This document shows, piece after piece, positions 1 through 12,200 of a stretch of 64,000 nt of DNA. Origin of the DNA: Pararge aegeria (lineage: Eukaryota > Arthropoda > Insecta > Lepidoptera > Nymphalidae); the NCBI RefSeq assembly GCF_905163445.1, contig NC_053200.1:3038001-3102000 (forward strand), read 5' to 3'. The first letter of the stretch is position 1; every line of letters begins with the position of its first letter. The translations under genes were made by a program, and so were the position numbers. The notes below the pieces were generated by a model that saw only the letters and a program-made list of their open reading frames with translations, was not told the DNA's origin and did no database searches.

Positions 1-2152
1 ATCGTTGTCCAAATTTAGAATTGTTTAATATGCCACTATCGCTGTTACGTCCATATGCTCCGATGTCAACAATAATGAATTTGTACTTTGCGTCAACAAC
101 AGCTAACAAGACAGTACTAAAATATTTTTTGTAATTGAAGTACAAACTGCCGCTATTCCAGGGAGCTCTTATATTGACGTGTTTACCGTCAATTGCCCCT
201 ATACAATTAGGAAAATTCCATATGGTTCTGAACTCCTCCTCTATTTTAGTCCATAATTCTTGTGTTGGCTTCGGCATGACAATTGGCTGTAAATGTTTCC
301 ATATTGCTGCGGAAACTTCATGTACAATTGTTAAAACAGTGCTGTATCCAACTCGATAACTTTGAGCTAAGGCTTGAAAGCTAATTGCTGTAGTCATAAA
401 TCTGTAACAATTAAAAAATACACATATAATAATACATTTTATTGAATTAAAATAAGAGTTACAATTGTTTTGTGTTACGATAATTGTTTTGTGTTCCTAA
501 AAATTATTTTGTGTTCCTTTTTCAGAGGCAGAGTGTCAAAAGCGGTGGAAAAGAATTCGAGATTGTTACAAGAAAGCAATTAGGCTAAGACAGTTTAAGA
601 GTGGTTCTGCTAGATCAAATGATAAGCCAATAAGATTTGAAAAAGAATTGGAGTTTTTAAAACCATACTTGCAGAACAAACCACAGACGTCTAACTTAGA
701 GAGCTCCGAAGAAAATGACGTAAACACTGATACCGACACAAACTTGTCCGTTGCGTCGCCATCTCGACCCGAATCACAATTATCCAGTCATTCCGATACT
801 ACTCGAAAGAAGTCACAACCACTATCACAAATGTTATTCGCACAATATTTGGAAAATAAGAAAACAGAAGAAGATCCAACGGACACTTTTTTTCTCTCTA
901 TGTCCAAAACGGTTAAACGGATGCCAATACAAATGCAAGTGCTACTGAAACGACAGATATTGCTTTTAGTAACTGACGCGGAAATAAAAGTTGCTTCGAA
1001 TGAAATGTGCACCTTTCAACCTGAAACAACTAATATCAACTCAACGCAAGCAAATACTTCTTCATCCATCGGCTATACAACAGAACTACGAACCGAATCA
1101 GAAAGTCTTCAGCTACAATCTAATTCCACTAACTGTATTTCTAATTCCAACACTTATAAAATGCAGCCAAATACCGGGTATTATACAACACAGCTACCAA
1201 CCATTTATACTCCTTCTAACACATACTCAATGCAGTCAAAAACGTCATCCAGTAGCAACAGCATAATCCCTAATCAGTTCGAAAATAGCACTTCTTCGAG
1301 ATATCGTGTGGAAGATCGTATGGAAGATCTCGACCTGCCACCTTCACCATACATACCATTGCCGATTGGGACGACGACGCGGCAACAAAGGGATGGTGAT
1401 AATGACTACAGTTAATGACGTTATGTATGACTGATTTAATGCCATGATTTACGGTATAAGGGACGGTTCTCCAAAAAATTATAAATACTTATTTTTTGTC
1501 ATACCTACGCCTGTACTTTCCGGAAATAATGTGATGTAGATTTTAGCTTAAAATTATGTGATAGGTAGATATGCATGGTATCAGTTTTCGAAGAACTGTC
1601 CTTGTGTACTTAATAATGCGCGTAAAATTAAAGATAAATAAATCTATGTAAATTAAAATAAATGCTTTTGACTCTTCCTAATCAATTTACATTTTTTATT
1701 TTTATTTTAATGCTTTAGAATAGAATAGAATGGAAATCTAAGCTAGCTTAAAAATGTACTTACCTCAAGCATATTGATATCCGCTCTTCAACGGAAATAG
1801 GTATTCTTAAATTTGTTTCTTGCTTTTGGATGTGAGGCCTCAAAATATTTACCAAATTTTCAAACTTATCTAAACCCATTTTATAATAATCATAAAAATA
1901 TCTTGGGTCCAGACTTAAATCATTACTACAGAGTGTTCTGAATTCGCCAAGTATATGTCTTTTCTTCCATAACTCGTGAACCCAAAATTTTCGTTTTATT
2001 TTTCTATCCTCAGCTGCTGATGTAAATTCACTTTCTTCCTCTTCAGCTTCTGATATTAGAGCAATCATGATAAGATCGATATCAACCATTATAATACTGT
2101 CGAGCGAGCACCATTCACGAATGTTCGAAAGTCTCTGAACTGGTTCCGTCAC
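1..2152 (-). CDS. Harbinger transposase (HARBI1-like nuclease), two exons, C-terminus cut by window edge
   Basis: This is a DDE nuclease that would cut and paste the element. Exon 1 runs 2152 (or more likely 2089) down to 1764; exon 2 runs 401 down to 1 and continues outside. The donor reads TTGAG|GTAAGT on the minus strand, and the acceptor TTACAG at 404-402 restores the frame (phase 2). Exon 1 holds the N-terminal helical region, with FWVHELWKKR and a Y-F..YYKMG..KFENL stretch. Exon 2 holds the nuclease core, with WNFPNCIGAIDGKHV (first catalytic D), a FNYKKYFS segment and VDIGAYGRNSD (second D). The third acidic residue would lie beyond the left edge. The second methionine (2089), followed by VDIDLIMIALISE and an acidic run, matches the usual start of the family. 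No stop or frameshift is visible in the part present. Confidence 0.85.
526..1415 (+). CDS. MADF-BESS domain protein of the Harbinger element, 3' exon
   Basis: This exon begins after a good acceptor (TTTTTCAG at 518-525) and encodes the second half of a MADF domain (AECQKRWKRIRDCYKKAIR, then FEKELEFLKPYL). A polar, Ser/Thr/Asn-rich linker follows, and a BESS-type motif sits around 880-980 (FFLSMSKTVKRMP..MQVLLKRQI). MADF proteins bind DNA, and BESS mediates protein-protein contacts; in Harbinger elements such a partner helps bring the transposase to DNA and to the nucleus. The upstream exon with the first half of MADF is not visible and must lie left of the window, so its intron would span the antisense transposase exon. 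A polyadenylation signal (AATAAA) occurs near 1636. Confidence 0.75.
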
Positions 2153-2172
2153 TACGCGCCGTCGCGCACAAT

Positions 2173-2220
2173 CGCGCGTCGCCTCGCGAAGACGCGCGTC
2201 GCCTCGCGAAGGCGCGCGTC
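2173..2220 (+). repeat. 20-bp GC-rich tandem repeat in Harbinger subterminal region
   Basis: The unit CGCGCGTCGCCTCGCGAAGA starts at 2173 and 2193, and partially at 2213. It stands out against the AT-rich surroundings and lies about 60 bp inside the inferred right end, where transposase-binding sites are often found. The binding role is inference. Confidence 0.7.
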
Positions 2221-2281
2221 ACCGTGCAAAACATGACGCGTCGCGTCGCTTCGACTCTGCGCCAGTGTGAGTTGAGCCTAA

Positions 2282-3151
2282 GGACTGATCTATCAATCGG
2301 CAGATAATTTATAACGTAGCTGGAGATTATTTGGCGATTGAAAAATCACCCTTGAAAACAACAACTGTCCCAATAAATTAAGAAGGAAGCAAAACATTCC
2401 TTCCTTAACAACTCAACTTTAAGCAATCGAATATCCGTTACAATAATTTACACGCTCAAAAACACTTGCGTTACAGAAAAATGGATCCAATATCATTTGT
2501 TTTAAAGTCCCAAATTCTTTACTACACATTTTAGTTGCACAAACGTGCCACTAGTGCGCTGGCTGCGGATGTGTAGGCAAAAGATGTAAAACGGGGACCA
2601 TAAGATTGATTTTACTCTGACGTTACAGTGTATCGGTATCTAATATCGGTGCAAATGTCACAAAATGGGATCGACGTGATCGTTAAGGTAAAAAACCCGA
2701 CTGCTAATCTATATAGTTTATCTTAATTAACATATACACAGTCCACATAAAGTGCGTTTTTGTATATACACATAGTAAGGAATGGACAAATATAGCAGCA
2801 CATATTCTAAGACTTCTTATTCATTAAAATTAATCAAGCAATATTTGATTAAATACTATGTTAAAGGGGTTATCCCTATTTCAAACATAAGTAATAACCA
2901 TTTCCGTCAAAAAAATAAAATGCAACTTTCTATACAATTTATTCTTGAGCTAGGTGCACTTCGAAATATGTACAGGTAATTTAAAATATTTAAAACTTTA
3001 TACGTATTACGAATATATGTAATCGTGAAGTAAGCTATATTTTAAAAGGGTTTGTATTCAATTAATTTTGCATTCAGCAGTATTTGATTTATGTTTCAAC
3101 ATAGTAACAACGTTTTAAACGCAATGTTATAACGCCAGTTATTTGCTTATG
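2282..3151. other. Intergenic DNA between two transposons
   Basis: No convincing gene. The 65-codon open frame at 2782-2979 has low-complexity composition and no recognisable motif. The stretch around 2440-2650 (ATGGATCCAATATCATTTGT and GATTGATTTTACTCTGACGT) loosely resembles 42180-42350, so it may be an old interspersed repeat. Confidence 0.5.
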
Positions 3152-3155
3152 AATT

Positions 3156-3184
3156 GAGGCCACCAGAACCAGAGCGGCCCAAAC
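3156..3184 (+). repeat. Left terminal inverted repeat
   Basis: The first 19 bp match the complement of the right end exactly, and about 27 of 29 bp match overall. It is preceded by the AATT target duplication at 3152-3155. Confidence 0.88.
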
Positions 3185-3672
3185 CACAATTTGTGATATA
3201 TTAGTTGACCACGGCAATGCTCCTTTTCAAACCCTTAAGTTCATAGCCAGAGTGGCTCAAAGGTAATTTCAGTAAACAATCATAGATGGCGTTAAAAAAA
3301 TTGTTCTGGCATTTTGATTCTTAAATGAATATTAATAGAGCATAGTGGCCCAGATCACTTGAGTCACTATAGTATCTGCCGCCATTACGGCTCATGTGAC
3401 ATGGGCCACTCTGGTCTTTGGTACTTACGTGTAAACATTTTTGGTGTTGTGGGTACAAAACTGGTGTTTTTACGCAATAAGTGTGTATAGATTAGTTATT
3501 AATCTACGTGAACGTGCGGAAAGGTGTTGGCGGTACAGCAATAAGCTTAAGAGGTAAGAATACCTGTTATTAGTCAGATATTTTCTTGTTTTTTCGATGT
3601 CAATAAATTGTAACCTACAAATTAACTTAATTTTTACTATTTTTGTTTCGAACAGATCTAGCAGGAGCTACA

Positions 3673-6098
3673 ATGATTGAAACTGAGAATGAAGCTGCTG
3701 AAAACATTGAGGATGACATACTAGGTAATTCTTAGTTTTAAATGTTGAGTTTTCGTTAGGTTATTATTTAATTTGTTACTGTATTTTCATTGACTATTTT
3801 TGTTTGGGCCAGACCCAGCAGAAGCTACAATGAGTGCAACTGAGAATGAAGCTACTGACAACATTGAAGGTGACTTACGTGGTAAGCTTACGTTTTTAGA
3901 GTTCCGTAATAAAACAATGTGGGATTTTTTTTTCGCGTATTAGACTATTGAAGGAGGCGTTCTTGGATAGATCTTTTGAAAAAAATTGAGGGTGCTTATG
4001 AGAAGTTTTAATGTTAAGTTTTCGTCATGTATGTAGGTTGTTACTTACTTTTCTGATTTTTATATATTTTAGCTATTAATTTACGCTATAATAATTAGTT
4101 AATAATTTTATTTTTGCAGATATATTTGGATTGAGTCCGGTGGAGCCCTATGAGGATTCGGGTTCTGAGTATGTCCCAGAACAACGTAGCAGGAGCTCAT
4201 CGAGGAGTTTACAAGACATTCTTGGGGACTCGTCTACTGAAAACAATGAAGAGGGTCAGCCATCTTTTTCAACAAACAAAGATACAAGGAAGCGTATGCG
4301 CAAAGAAAGTTTATGGAAAAAGAATGTGAGAAAAAATAAACGAGCTAGAGGTGAGGCATACGTAAATACAAAAGGCGTTCTCATTCCTGCTAAACAAATA
4401 GATACAGGTCTTCAATGCACCTGTAATCAAAAATGCCATGACAAAATTGTACATGACAGACAAAAACAACTTTTTTCAAAGTTTTATGCCCTAGCAAATT
4501 TTGATTTGCAAAGTGCATACCTATATTCACTCATACATGTCGTGATAAAAGCAAGGTCTTATGTGAGAGTTAGAGATACCACATCGGATCGGGTAGCTGG
4601 AAACGTCACATCGAAGCCCAAGGAATTTTCTCGATTGTATCACTTACCAGAGGCGAATGGAAAACATATTCGTGTGTGTAAGTCATTTTTTAAGCAAGTT
4701 TTTAAAGTATCGGACGGACGCCTTACAAGGGTTCTGAAAAATAAGCCTCTTGGCGATCCCGCTCCCATTGATAAAAGAGGCCGGCACATTCCGTCGAATA
4801 AAACTCCAGAAACAAAAGTAAACGAAGTAAAGGATTTCATCAATACTTTTCCGAAATATGATTCTCACTACACAAGACACAAAAGTGAATCGAGACAGTA
4901 CTTGCCTCCTCACTTAAATTTGTCAATAATGTACTCTGAATACAAAAGTAAGGTTGCAGGACCAGTTTCAAAATACATATTCGAAAAAATATTTAATGAA
5001 AATTTCAACCTCACATTTCATGCTCCAGTAACTGACTCATGTAAGCGATGTGACAATTTCAAAGTAAAAATTGACGCTTGCGATAACAACGAGCTTTCTA
5101 AAAAAAATGAGCTTACTATCGCCAAAGAACTTCATTTGCGAAAAGCAGAATCTGCGATGAAAAATTTAAAACTTGACATGCAAAATGCGAAGCAGGATAA
5201 CGATACTACCGTTATAATCTTTGACTTAATGAAGACTCTCCCAACACCAGTAATTTCAACTGGTATTTGCTACTACAAGCGTCAGTTGTGGACCTACTGT
5301 TTAGGCATTCATAATGCTGGTACAGACGAAATGTTTATGTATGTCTGGGATGAATCGACAGCATCCAGGGGACCACAAGAAATAGGTTCATGCCTCCTAA
5401 AATTTATCAGAGAACATGTACACACAAAGAGGCTAATCATGTACTCTGACCAGTGTGGCGGGCAAAACCGCAACATAAAAGTTGCAGCGTTATGTATGCA
5501 TATTGTTTCTAGTCCTCAATTTACAGTGGAAAATATAGACCACAAATTTACGGTCAGCGGACATTCTTTTTCATCTTGCGACCGGGCTTTTGGCTTGGTG
5601 GAAAAACAAAAGAAGTATTTCCCAGACATATACGTTCCCGAACATTGGAACAATGTGATATTAGCAGCAAGAAAAAAGAAACCTTTCAAAATTGTGGAAA
5701 TGAAAGGAGATGACTTTATATCCACCAAAGCCTTGGAAACTAATATCACAAACAGGAAGATCGGCGTTGATCGAAGTAAAGTTGAATGGCTTAAAATACA
5801 GTGGCTTTTGTACAATAAAAGCCATCCATTCTCGATGTTCTTCAAATATTCCAACGAGCCAGAAGTTCTTTTCGCAGAGGTTAATTTCAGCAAGAGGTCA
5901 TCCAAAGATACGTCAAACTTTGAACTCGAGATTTTATTTCCAGAGGGAAGAAAAATCAGCCATGAGAAAAAAAAAGACCTTCTATGCCTTTTGGAATATG
6001 TTCCACCTATCTATCACCCTTTCTATGAACAACTCAAAGTCTCCTCCAATGCGGGGAATGAACTAGATGGTGCAATTAGTGATTCTTCGACTGATTAA
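3673..6098 (+). CDS. DUF7869-like putative transposase, three coding exons, 699 aa
   Basis: Exons 3673-3724, 3813-3881 and 4120-6098 join in frame (52+69+1979 nt = 700 codons with stop). The donors are GTAATT and GTAAGC, with CAG/GCAG acceptors. A non-coding leader probably ends at the donor near 3552. The protein has an acidic, Ser-rich N-terminus, a basic stretch (KRMRKESLWKKNVRKNKRAR) likely for nuclear entry or DNA contact, a Cys motif (CTCNQKCH), and later a C..C pair (DSCKRCDNFK). Three conserved acidic sites fit an RNase-H-like DDE fold, numbered from 4131 in the large exon: D365 in IIFDLMKTLPTP, D440 in YSDQCGGQNRN and E491 in DRAFGLVEK. Many insect genomes carry host-annotated 'uncharacterized' relatives with the SDQCGGQN motif. 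The DDE reading is inference; the open frame and splice structure are seen directly. Confidence 0.8.
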
Positions 6099-6569
6099 CT
6101 GACTGGCTAATTTAATACTTTGTCATGTTATGCCTAAGATAGTCTTAAGTTGAAATAAAAACTATAATAAATTAATAATATATGAGTTTAAGATAAATCT
6201 AAAGTTTAATAAAAATTACACAGTAATAAAGGAGCTAGTTCTGAGTTTAATTTGTAGTATTTAAGTTGAAAAATGACAATTTGCATTTAAATTAATAAAA
6301 AAGGTGATAAGGTTCATACATATTGGCCTATTATTTATACACTGTTTATAAATATATTGTCAATGCTAAGTGCCATAGTGGCCTATCTGCAAAAAAAATT
6401 ACAAATAACAAAAATACTGATTATTTTTACAGTTCATCTAAATTTTATCAATAACTAATATCATATTTTACAAATTTTGAATACAGTGTCTATGATTTTT
6501 TTTTTAATTACATCTACTTAAAATTTCACCTTAACTATTTTGGCACATATCCACATAATAGTAGCTTGT

Positions 6570-6598
6570 GTTTGGGTCACTCTGGTTCTGGTGGCCTC
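6570..6598 (-). repeat. Right terminal inverted repeat
   Basis: Read on the minus strand it begins GAGGCCACCAGAACCAGAG, the same as the left end. It is followed on the plus strand by AATT at 6599-6602. Confidence 0.88.
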
Positions 6599-6602
6599 AA
6601 TT

Positions 6603-9218
6603 ATGATACGTAATTAAAAAGGTAATAATTACTCAATAAAACTTAAGTGCCCCAACGTTTGATTTTAGAAAGAAATGCAAAATCTATCCAAGGCGTCGTA
6701 GGATAATTGGAAAATTAAGGATCATTTTACAATTATGCTACGACATATATCATATGAACAAGAAAACATCCAGGCTAAGTTGCTTAAAGTTGAATAATTG
6801 ACACAAATCATAAGACTAGATTTACACTTCAAACTGTCATCATTAAGAAACAGTACTGATAATGCAAAACAATATAATAAAACAATTTAAGACACAAATA
6901 ATAAATTGTGTGTAGACCTTGCTGCTGCTGTTATTAAGATATAATGCCATTTTGATAGACAAAATCATTTCACGACACGAACCAGGGGTTTACTATCAAC
7001 GCTTAAAGCAGTATTATTTTTAATATTTGTGACATCAAGTTTCATAGCTCTACTCCTTAGTACGTCAATGTATGTCAAATAAACTTTTATTAAAAAATAA
7101 TACTAGGTACTTTAAATTACGGAATTAAGCTGCCAAGAAGCTTGCTTTAAATTTGAAAAAATGTTTTGTTACTTTAGGAGTAAAAAAATAAAAATATACA
7201 ACACTTGAATATTGATCTGTAAATATTATTAAAATTGGATAATGATATTATAGCCTAACCACAGCAGCATGATACCTGTCCTCTGAAATCAATGGGTCTG
7301 ACAATAATGTGATTAAACACAATATGATATCTATATTCATATAGATAGTCCAATGAAATTGTTTAGCTCTGGGCCCTCAAAATCATATCTACAGCATAGC
7401 TTAAGGTGTTGGTTCTAATTTAGTGGAGTATTATAAGAACTTAGGCAGAGCTAAAGGGGAATACTTTGTCTTCGCTCAGACTTAGGAAGCAGTTAAAACA
7501 AGACAGTTATACGCCTGACATAAGTCTGTCTTATTTTAGCAATAATAAAGACTAAGGAAAGACAAAATACGCTTTATAGATTTCAGTCTAATTGTCGTGC
7601 ATGGCTTATCGTTTCCCGTTCATTTGTTTTAGATTTTTCAGTGGATAGCTACCTGGCTGGTCGCAACGTGTATGCCTATTTTTTGTGGGATACAGAACAC
7701 TATATAACATCTTATTAAATTACATTATCTCAAACTAAGTTCCTATAGAGCAAAGATATCGACACATATTCAATATCATTATGAAAAGAGTAACTAAGAA
7801 CCAACTGGAATGATCAATATACGAATAACACGAATTCCATGACAAGTAGTGAGTTCGGGTGTAATTTTAGTTTACAGAGATCTACAGAACAGATAAATAT
7901 AAAAATTGTGTAGTGTTGTTTAGTAATTTTTATAAAACAAAATGGGAACTGCCCAGAGCCACAGTAAAATGAAAGACCAACCTCCGAAAAACTCAATGGA
8001 CGACGTATTATTGCGATCAAAACGAGATTTTTTTTTTATTAATGATACAGAGTAAAGGGTATTTACATACAAAAGCTAAATTTACTTAGTTATTACTCGA
8101 AATTACAATGTAACAATATAAGTTTAAAATCATAATATACAAATTTTATACTTCAACTTTTGTTTACAACATTCAAAAGGCATGCCAAACTCAAGCTTCG
8201 AGTTTACAGTTCAGTTTGATTTGAAGATCAGTACGCTTTGCATTTTCAACAAATAAATAAAATCTCATTCCAAGCACCAAAACCCACTAGGGGTTTCGGT
8301 GGGGTTATTACGGGTGGGTTGAAATTTAATTATTAATTACCTTATTCATATTATGCTGTTAAGACAAGTCTTGGGTGTTTAATTGTTTCTCAATGACGTT
8401 TATACCATTATCAAGGATTGCATACAGAGTGGGATAATATAGATCTTATAGATTGCATATAACAAACTCTTCTATAAAACTACAATATTATAACTCCCAT
8501 AATAATATAAATAAATAAAAATCCATACCAGATGGATATATTTACAACATATTTTAATTTCGTTTCGAAATAGAAGAAATTCGAGGCAGTTTATACAATT
8601 GTGATTATAAAAAAATATATTTTACTGCTAGTCACTTTTAATGTAAAATTTCCATACATGAATTTCAACTATCTGGGCTACGCTCAGAAGTTTATATAAA
8701 AAATTGTTTATCGAACAAAATGTCTTCTGACAAACACATTTAAATTGCATAATCTGTTGTAATAGTCCACTTTTATATTTGGAAAATGGCAGGCAAAATA
8801 TACTTTACCAGCCTACGATTTAGCAGTCTTCAAAATTTTTTACTGGTGATATATTTTAAAGATTTAGAACCAAGAGACACGCAAGATGCATTTGTAGTAT
8901 AATTATTGCTTACGTCTTATGTATCTAATGTACAGAACTGTTGTTTAGTAATCATTGTAAGCAAACCGCCAGCTGCTTTTCAATAACATAGACAAGTACC
9001 GTGGTATAAGTTCGGAGACATAAATTTTATGATTCTAGGCCACAATCCGCAATTATGAGATTTAACTCTACTTAAGAACAACAGCAACTTACTGTTTTAG
9101 CTAGGCTGTGATCTGTTTCCAATATGTAGATTATATATATAAAGGACTTTGCATTAAAAGCGACGTAATCTTGATGAATCAGAGGCCAGGTATCGTTGTA
9201 TTGGGTCATGGTGTGCGT
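6603..9218. other. Long intergenic stretch, AT-rich, no clear gene
   Basis: Six-frame reading gives only short, compositionally biased frames. The part nearest 9218 is probably the 3' untranslated region of eIF3j on the minus strand. A short plus-strand frame at 7942 is listed separately. No recognisable retroelement tail was found here, in contrast to the region beyond 14 kb. Confidence 0.5.
7942..8055 (+). CDS. Possible short ORF or first exon (37 codons), unrecognised
   Basis: An ATG in good context (AACAAAATGG) opens a frame beginning MGTAQSHSKMKDQPPKNS and ending at TAA 8053-8055. The MG start would permit N-myristoylation. The product is hydrophilic and matches nothing I recognise. It could be a first exon leaving at the weak donor GTATTA (near 8005), a relic, or chance. 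No partner exon is visible downstream on this strand before eIF3j. Confidence 0.2.
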   Translation: MGTAQSHSKMKDQPPKNSMDDVLLRSKRDFFFINDTE

Positions 9219-12200
9219 TTACATAAAGTCGTCAAAGTCTGCATCATAATTACCATACGCATCGTATTGGTTAAGATGTGCCTGGAATTAAGAAAGTGGA
9301 AAGTTAGACACAATAGTACTATAACTATATACAATAACTGTATAATATGATACTTATAAGAAGGCTTTTGAGTTGGTTTGCTTTATCTGAAACTATGAGG
9401 CGTATTGAAATAATCTAATTTAAAATAAATTTCAAGTATGCCTTGAATATATATAATGCCTGAATCTTTTTAAAACGTCCGGTCTTTCTGTTTGTAGTGA
9501 TTCTACCACCTGTTTGAAGGTAGAATCTACTGCAAAGCTTGCGAGAAACTAAAGTTTATCTTTTCCAATATCACAGAGAACTGATATCATTAGGATAGGA
9601 TAAATAATTAATTTTGCTTTCAAAAGAATGAGGTTTACTTCTTTTTCCTTGATGGACCAAGTTGATAGACCACATGATGGAAAACCACCAGCTGTGAACA
9701 TAGGAATATTTTGAAGGGCGTGCGAGAAACCCATCCATAAAAGTGCCACTGTTATGCCTCATGTGCCTTTAATTCCTGGTTACTTCAGACAGGAACACAT
9801 CAATGCTGATTAGCGGCAGAAATGAACATAGCGGTATACTTCCCAAGACGAGGTTTGTCACAAAAAGCTCTATAACTGAAACTTCATGTTGCGAGATTCA
9901 AATTATTACAACTATAATAAATATTTATTTCACTTTATCATCCATTTTAAGATTATCGTTGTTAATTTGAAGCAGACCAAAGAAAAATAAAGATATTTTT
10001 ATCTTTATTTTTCTTGTAGTTGGCTTGTTATAATAAATTTATAGAAATTAGCACCTGATGGGTGTAATAAGCTACTTACATTATCGCCTTCAACTTTTAA
10101 TTTGGCCTTCCCTTTGCCCTTATTGGGTTTCTTTGACTTCTCATTCTTTTCCACCTTCTGCTTCTCAATGTAAAGGTTGTCCACTGTCAACTTTATCCTC
10201 TTTATGTCAGCTGATGGCACTATGAAAAGGAACAGTAATTTATGTTGAGGACCAATATACCAAATTACATTTTCTATGCTTTACAAAATTTAGGTACATA
10301 ATAATTCAATCTTGTGTCCTTAAAACTTTTTAAATACAAAAAACATCTGAGACCTTTCTTTTAGTTTCACTGTATAAGTTTAATTCAATAACTCACTTTG
10401 TAAAATAATATTTTTGACCAGATCATCAACAAAGGCGGGGAACTCCTCCCTGGCCTTGTAAAAGTTGATCTTATTGCAGAGCAGGTCTGCAAACTCTGTA
10501 AACTCCTCCTTTGTTGTGGGGTTGAAGCTGTCCAGTTTACCGGAGCCACCACCATCTATGCCTGTGAATTTAAACAAGATACCAATTTTGAATATAGACT
10601 AGCAAAGATTCACTTACTTTTTGCAGTTTCTCGCAGAGGTAGCCTTTGCACATTATGCGTTTTGTATCAAGACAAAGTTGTCAACTTGTTGTATAAGTTA
10701 GTGAATTTGGCTGCACAGTTGCTCAGAGGTTGCCACCTACTGCCCCCATACAATATTCGTAAATTTAGCGACTGGGGCACACGTTTATTCATGTTGTAGG
10801 TATTCATTTTAAGTTCTATCTATCTTGTAGTGAGGCCCGCTTCAGCGGATGTACTTCGACCCTCCAGTATCTTTTGTGCTCAACTTCATTTTAAGTTAAA
10901 AATAATAACAGAATTTATTTCAATACAAGCATCAGATCTTTGAAGTTATGAATTAGAAATTATCCCTTCCTAGTCCTTGGGGTATGTAACAAAGCGGATC
11001 CTTAGGTAAAAACAAGTTGTTGTGGGCAAATTATTCAATCAGCCTTAAGTATTATTTTTAGGAGACAGGTTTTATTTAAAATTGGCATTACTTATGACCC
11101 CGTCGGCCTGTATGGTGTGTTATGATTAAATGACAATGTGGATGAAAGTTTAAAGACTTATCCACAATCAGAGGATTATCAGTGTCTCCAACCTAAAAGC
11201 TATCAATGAAGCTTCTACCTAGAGTAGTAGCTCCTAGAGTATTCAGAGCTACTTAGCTTTTAGCCGTGAGAGCAAAAGATTCCCATGAACTATCTAACAG
11301 CCCGTCTAGCAAGCATATTATGTAAAAATAAAATACAGTTGCAGAAAACAAGTCATAAAATGACTCTTGTCTTTGTGTGCCTTTTGGCAAAGAGTATTCT
11401 CCAACTCCAACTGAGTCCATTGGACTCTGTTGCAACAATAATGCAAAGAGCTCCCAATGTTTGTTGGATATCATTTTCTCATCTTCACGGTAGCCTTCCT
11501 CTTTTTACATATCCAAAAGGCCTCTATAAAAGCTGGTCCAATCAGAACTAAAGCTTTATTTATTCAAAAGTTAAATACACCAAAAACAACAAATCTTCCA
11601 ATTTGTTCTGATTAGAATGTAATTGCAACTTACCAAATGTTTCCAAGGCAAGCCGCAGGTCTGACTCCTCCTGCAGTTTCTGTCGGCGCAGTTTCTCCGC
11701 GATTTTCTGTTCAGGTGTCAGCTCCTCTTCCTTTTCAATCAATTGTTCTGCTTTCACTTGCTCTAGACGCTATAACGTGAGATAACATTTGAGTATTAAT
11801 CTATACTTATTAAGCAGTTCATTTGGGATTGGGATACTTCAACTTCAACTTCAACTTTTGTTTATGGCAACCGGGTCACTTTTAAGATAGCGACCATTAC
11901 TGCCAATGACTCCTGAAAATAGCACAGTATATTATGGTGAGATTGATCGGTTATAAAAATGAACCCGTACGGACTCTACAGAGTGGTTTTGATGTGCACG
12001 ATGGGAAAAACAACACAAGACATATTGATAGTGATGAATGATTAATACCATCTATCAAATTACTGATTTAAATAAATCTTTTTAAACTGGACAGGTTATA
12101 ATATAAGTATAATTAGTAAGGATCCAGGGACTGAAACATTGCTGAAATAATATGAATCTAATGCTTATTTGCAATCTTTAGTGATGAAAAACCTGTCAAA

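Larger units (their letters stand above)
1..2278. mobile_element. PIF/Harbinger DNA transposon, right-hand part (left end outside window)
   Basis: Two genes typical of Harbinger elements are present: a DDE transposase on the minus strand and a MADF/BESS DNA-binding partner on the plus strand. The right end is GC-rich, with a 20-bp unit repeated about 2.4 times at 2173-2220, and finishes GTGTGAGTTGAGCC at 2278. The next bases, TAA at 2279-2281, fit the 3-bp target duplication usual for this superfamily. The left terminus and its duplicate lie outside the window, so the boundary cannot be confirmed by pairing inverted repeats. Confidence 0.8.
3156..6598 (+). mobile_element. Complete DNA transposon with AATT duplication and DUF7869-type transposase
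   Basis: The element is 3443 bp. Both ends carry the same inverted terminal sequence, GAGGCCACCAGAACCAGAG at 3156-3174 and its complement at 6580-6598, and similarity continues to about 29 bp. Directly outside lie AATT at 3152-3155 and AATT at 6599-6602, a clean 4-bp target duplication. It encodes one intact spliced gene. A 4-bp duplication together with this protein type recalls Sola-like elements, but the superfamily assignment is tentative. Perfect duplications, an open frame and good splice sites suggest a young insertion. Confidence 0.85.

Noticed and set aside
2782..2979. 65-codon ORF
   Set aside because: Lys/Tyr/Ser-rich low-complexity frame without motif, conserved neighbour or splice context.
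3156..6598. piggyBac element
   Set aside because: The duplication is AATT, not TTAA, and the protein lacks piggyBac motifs.
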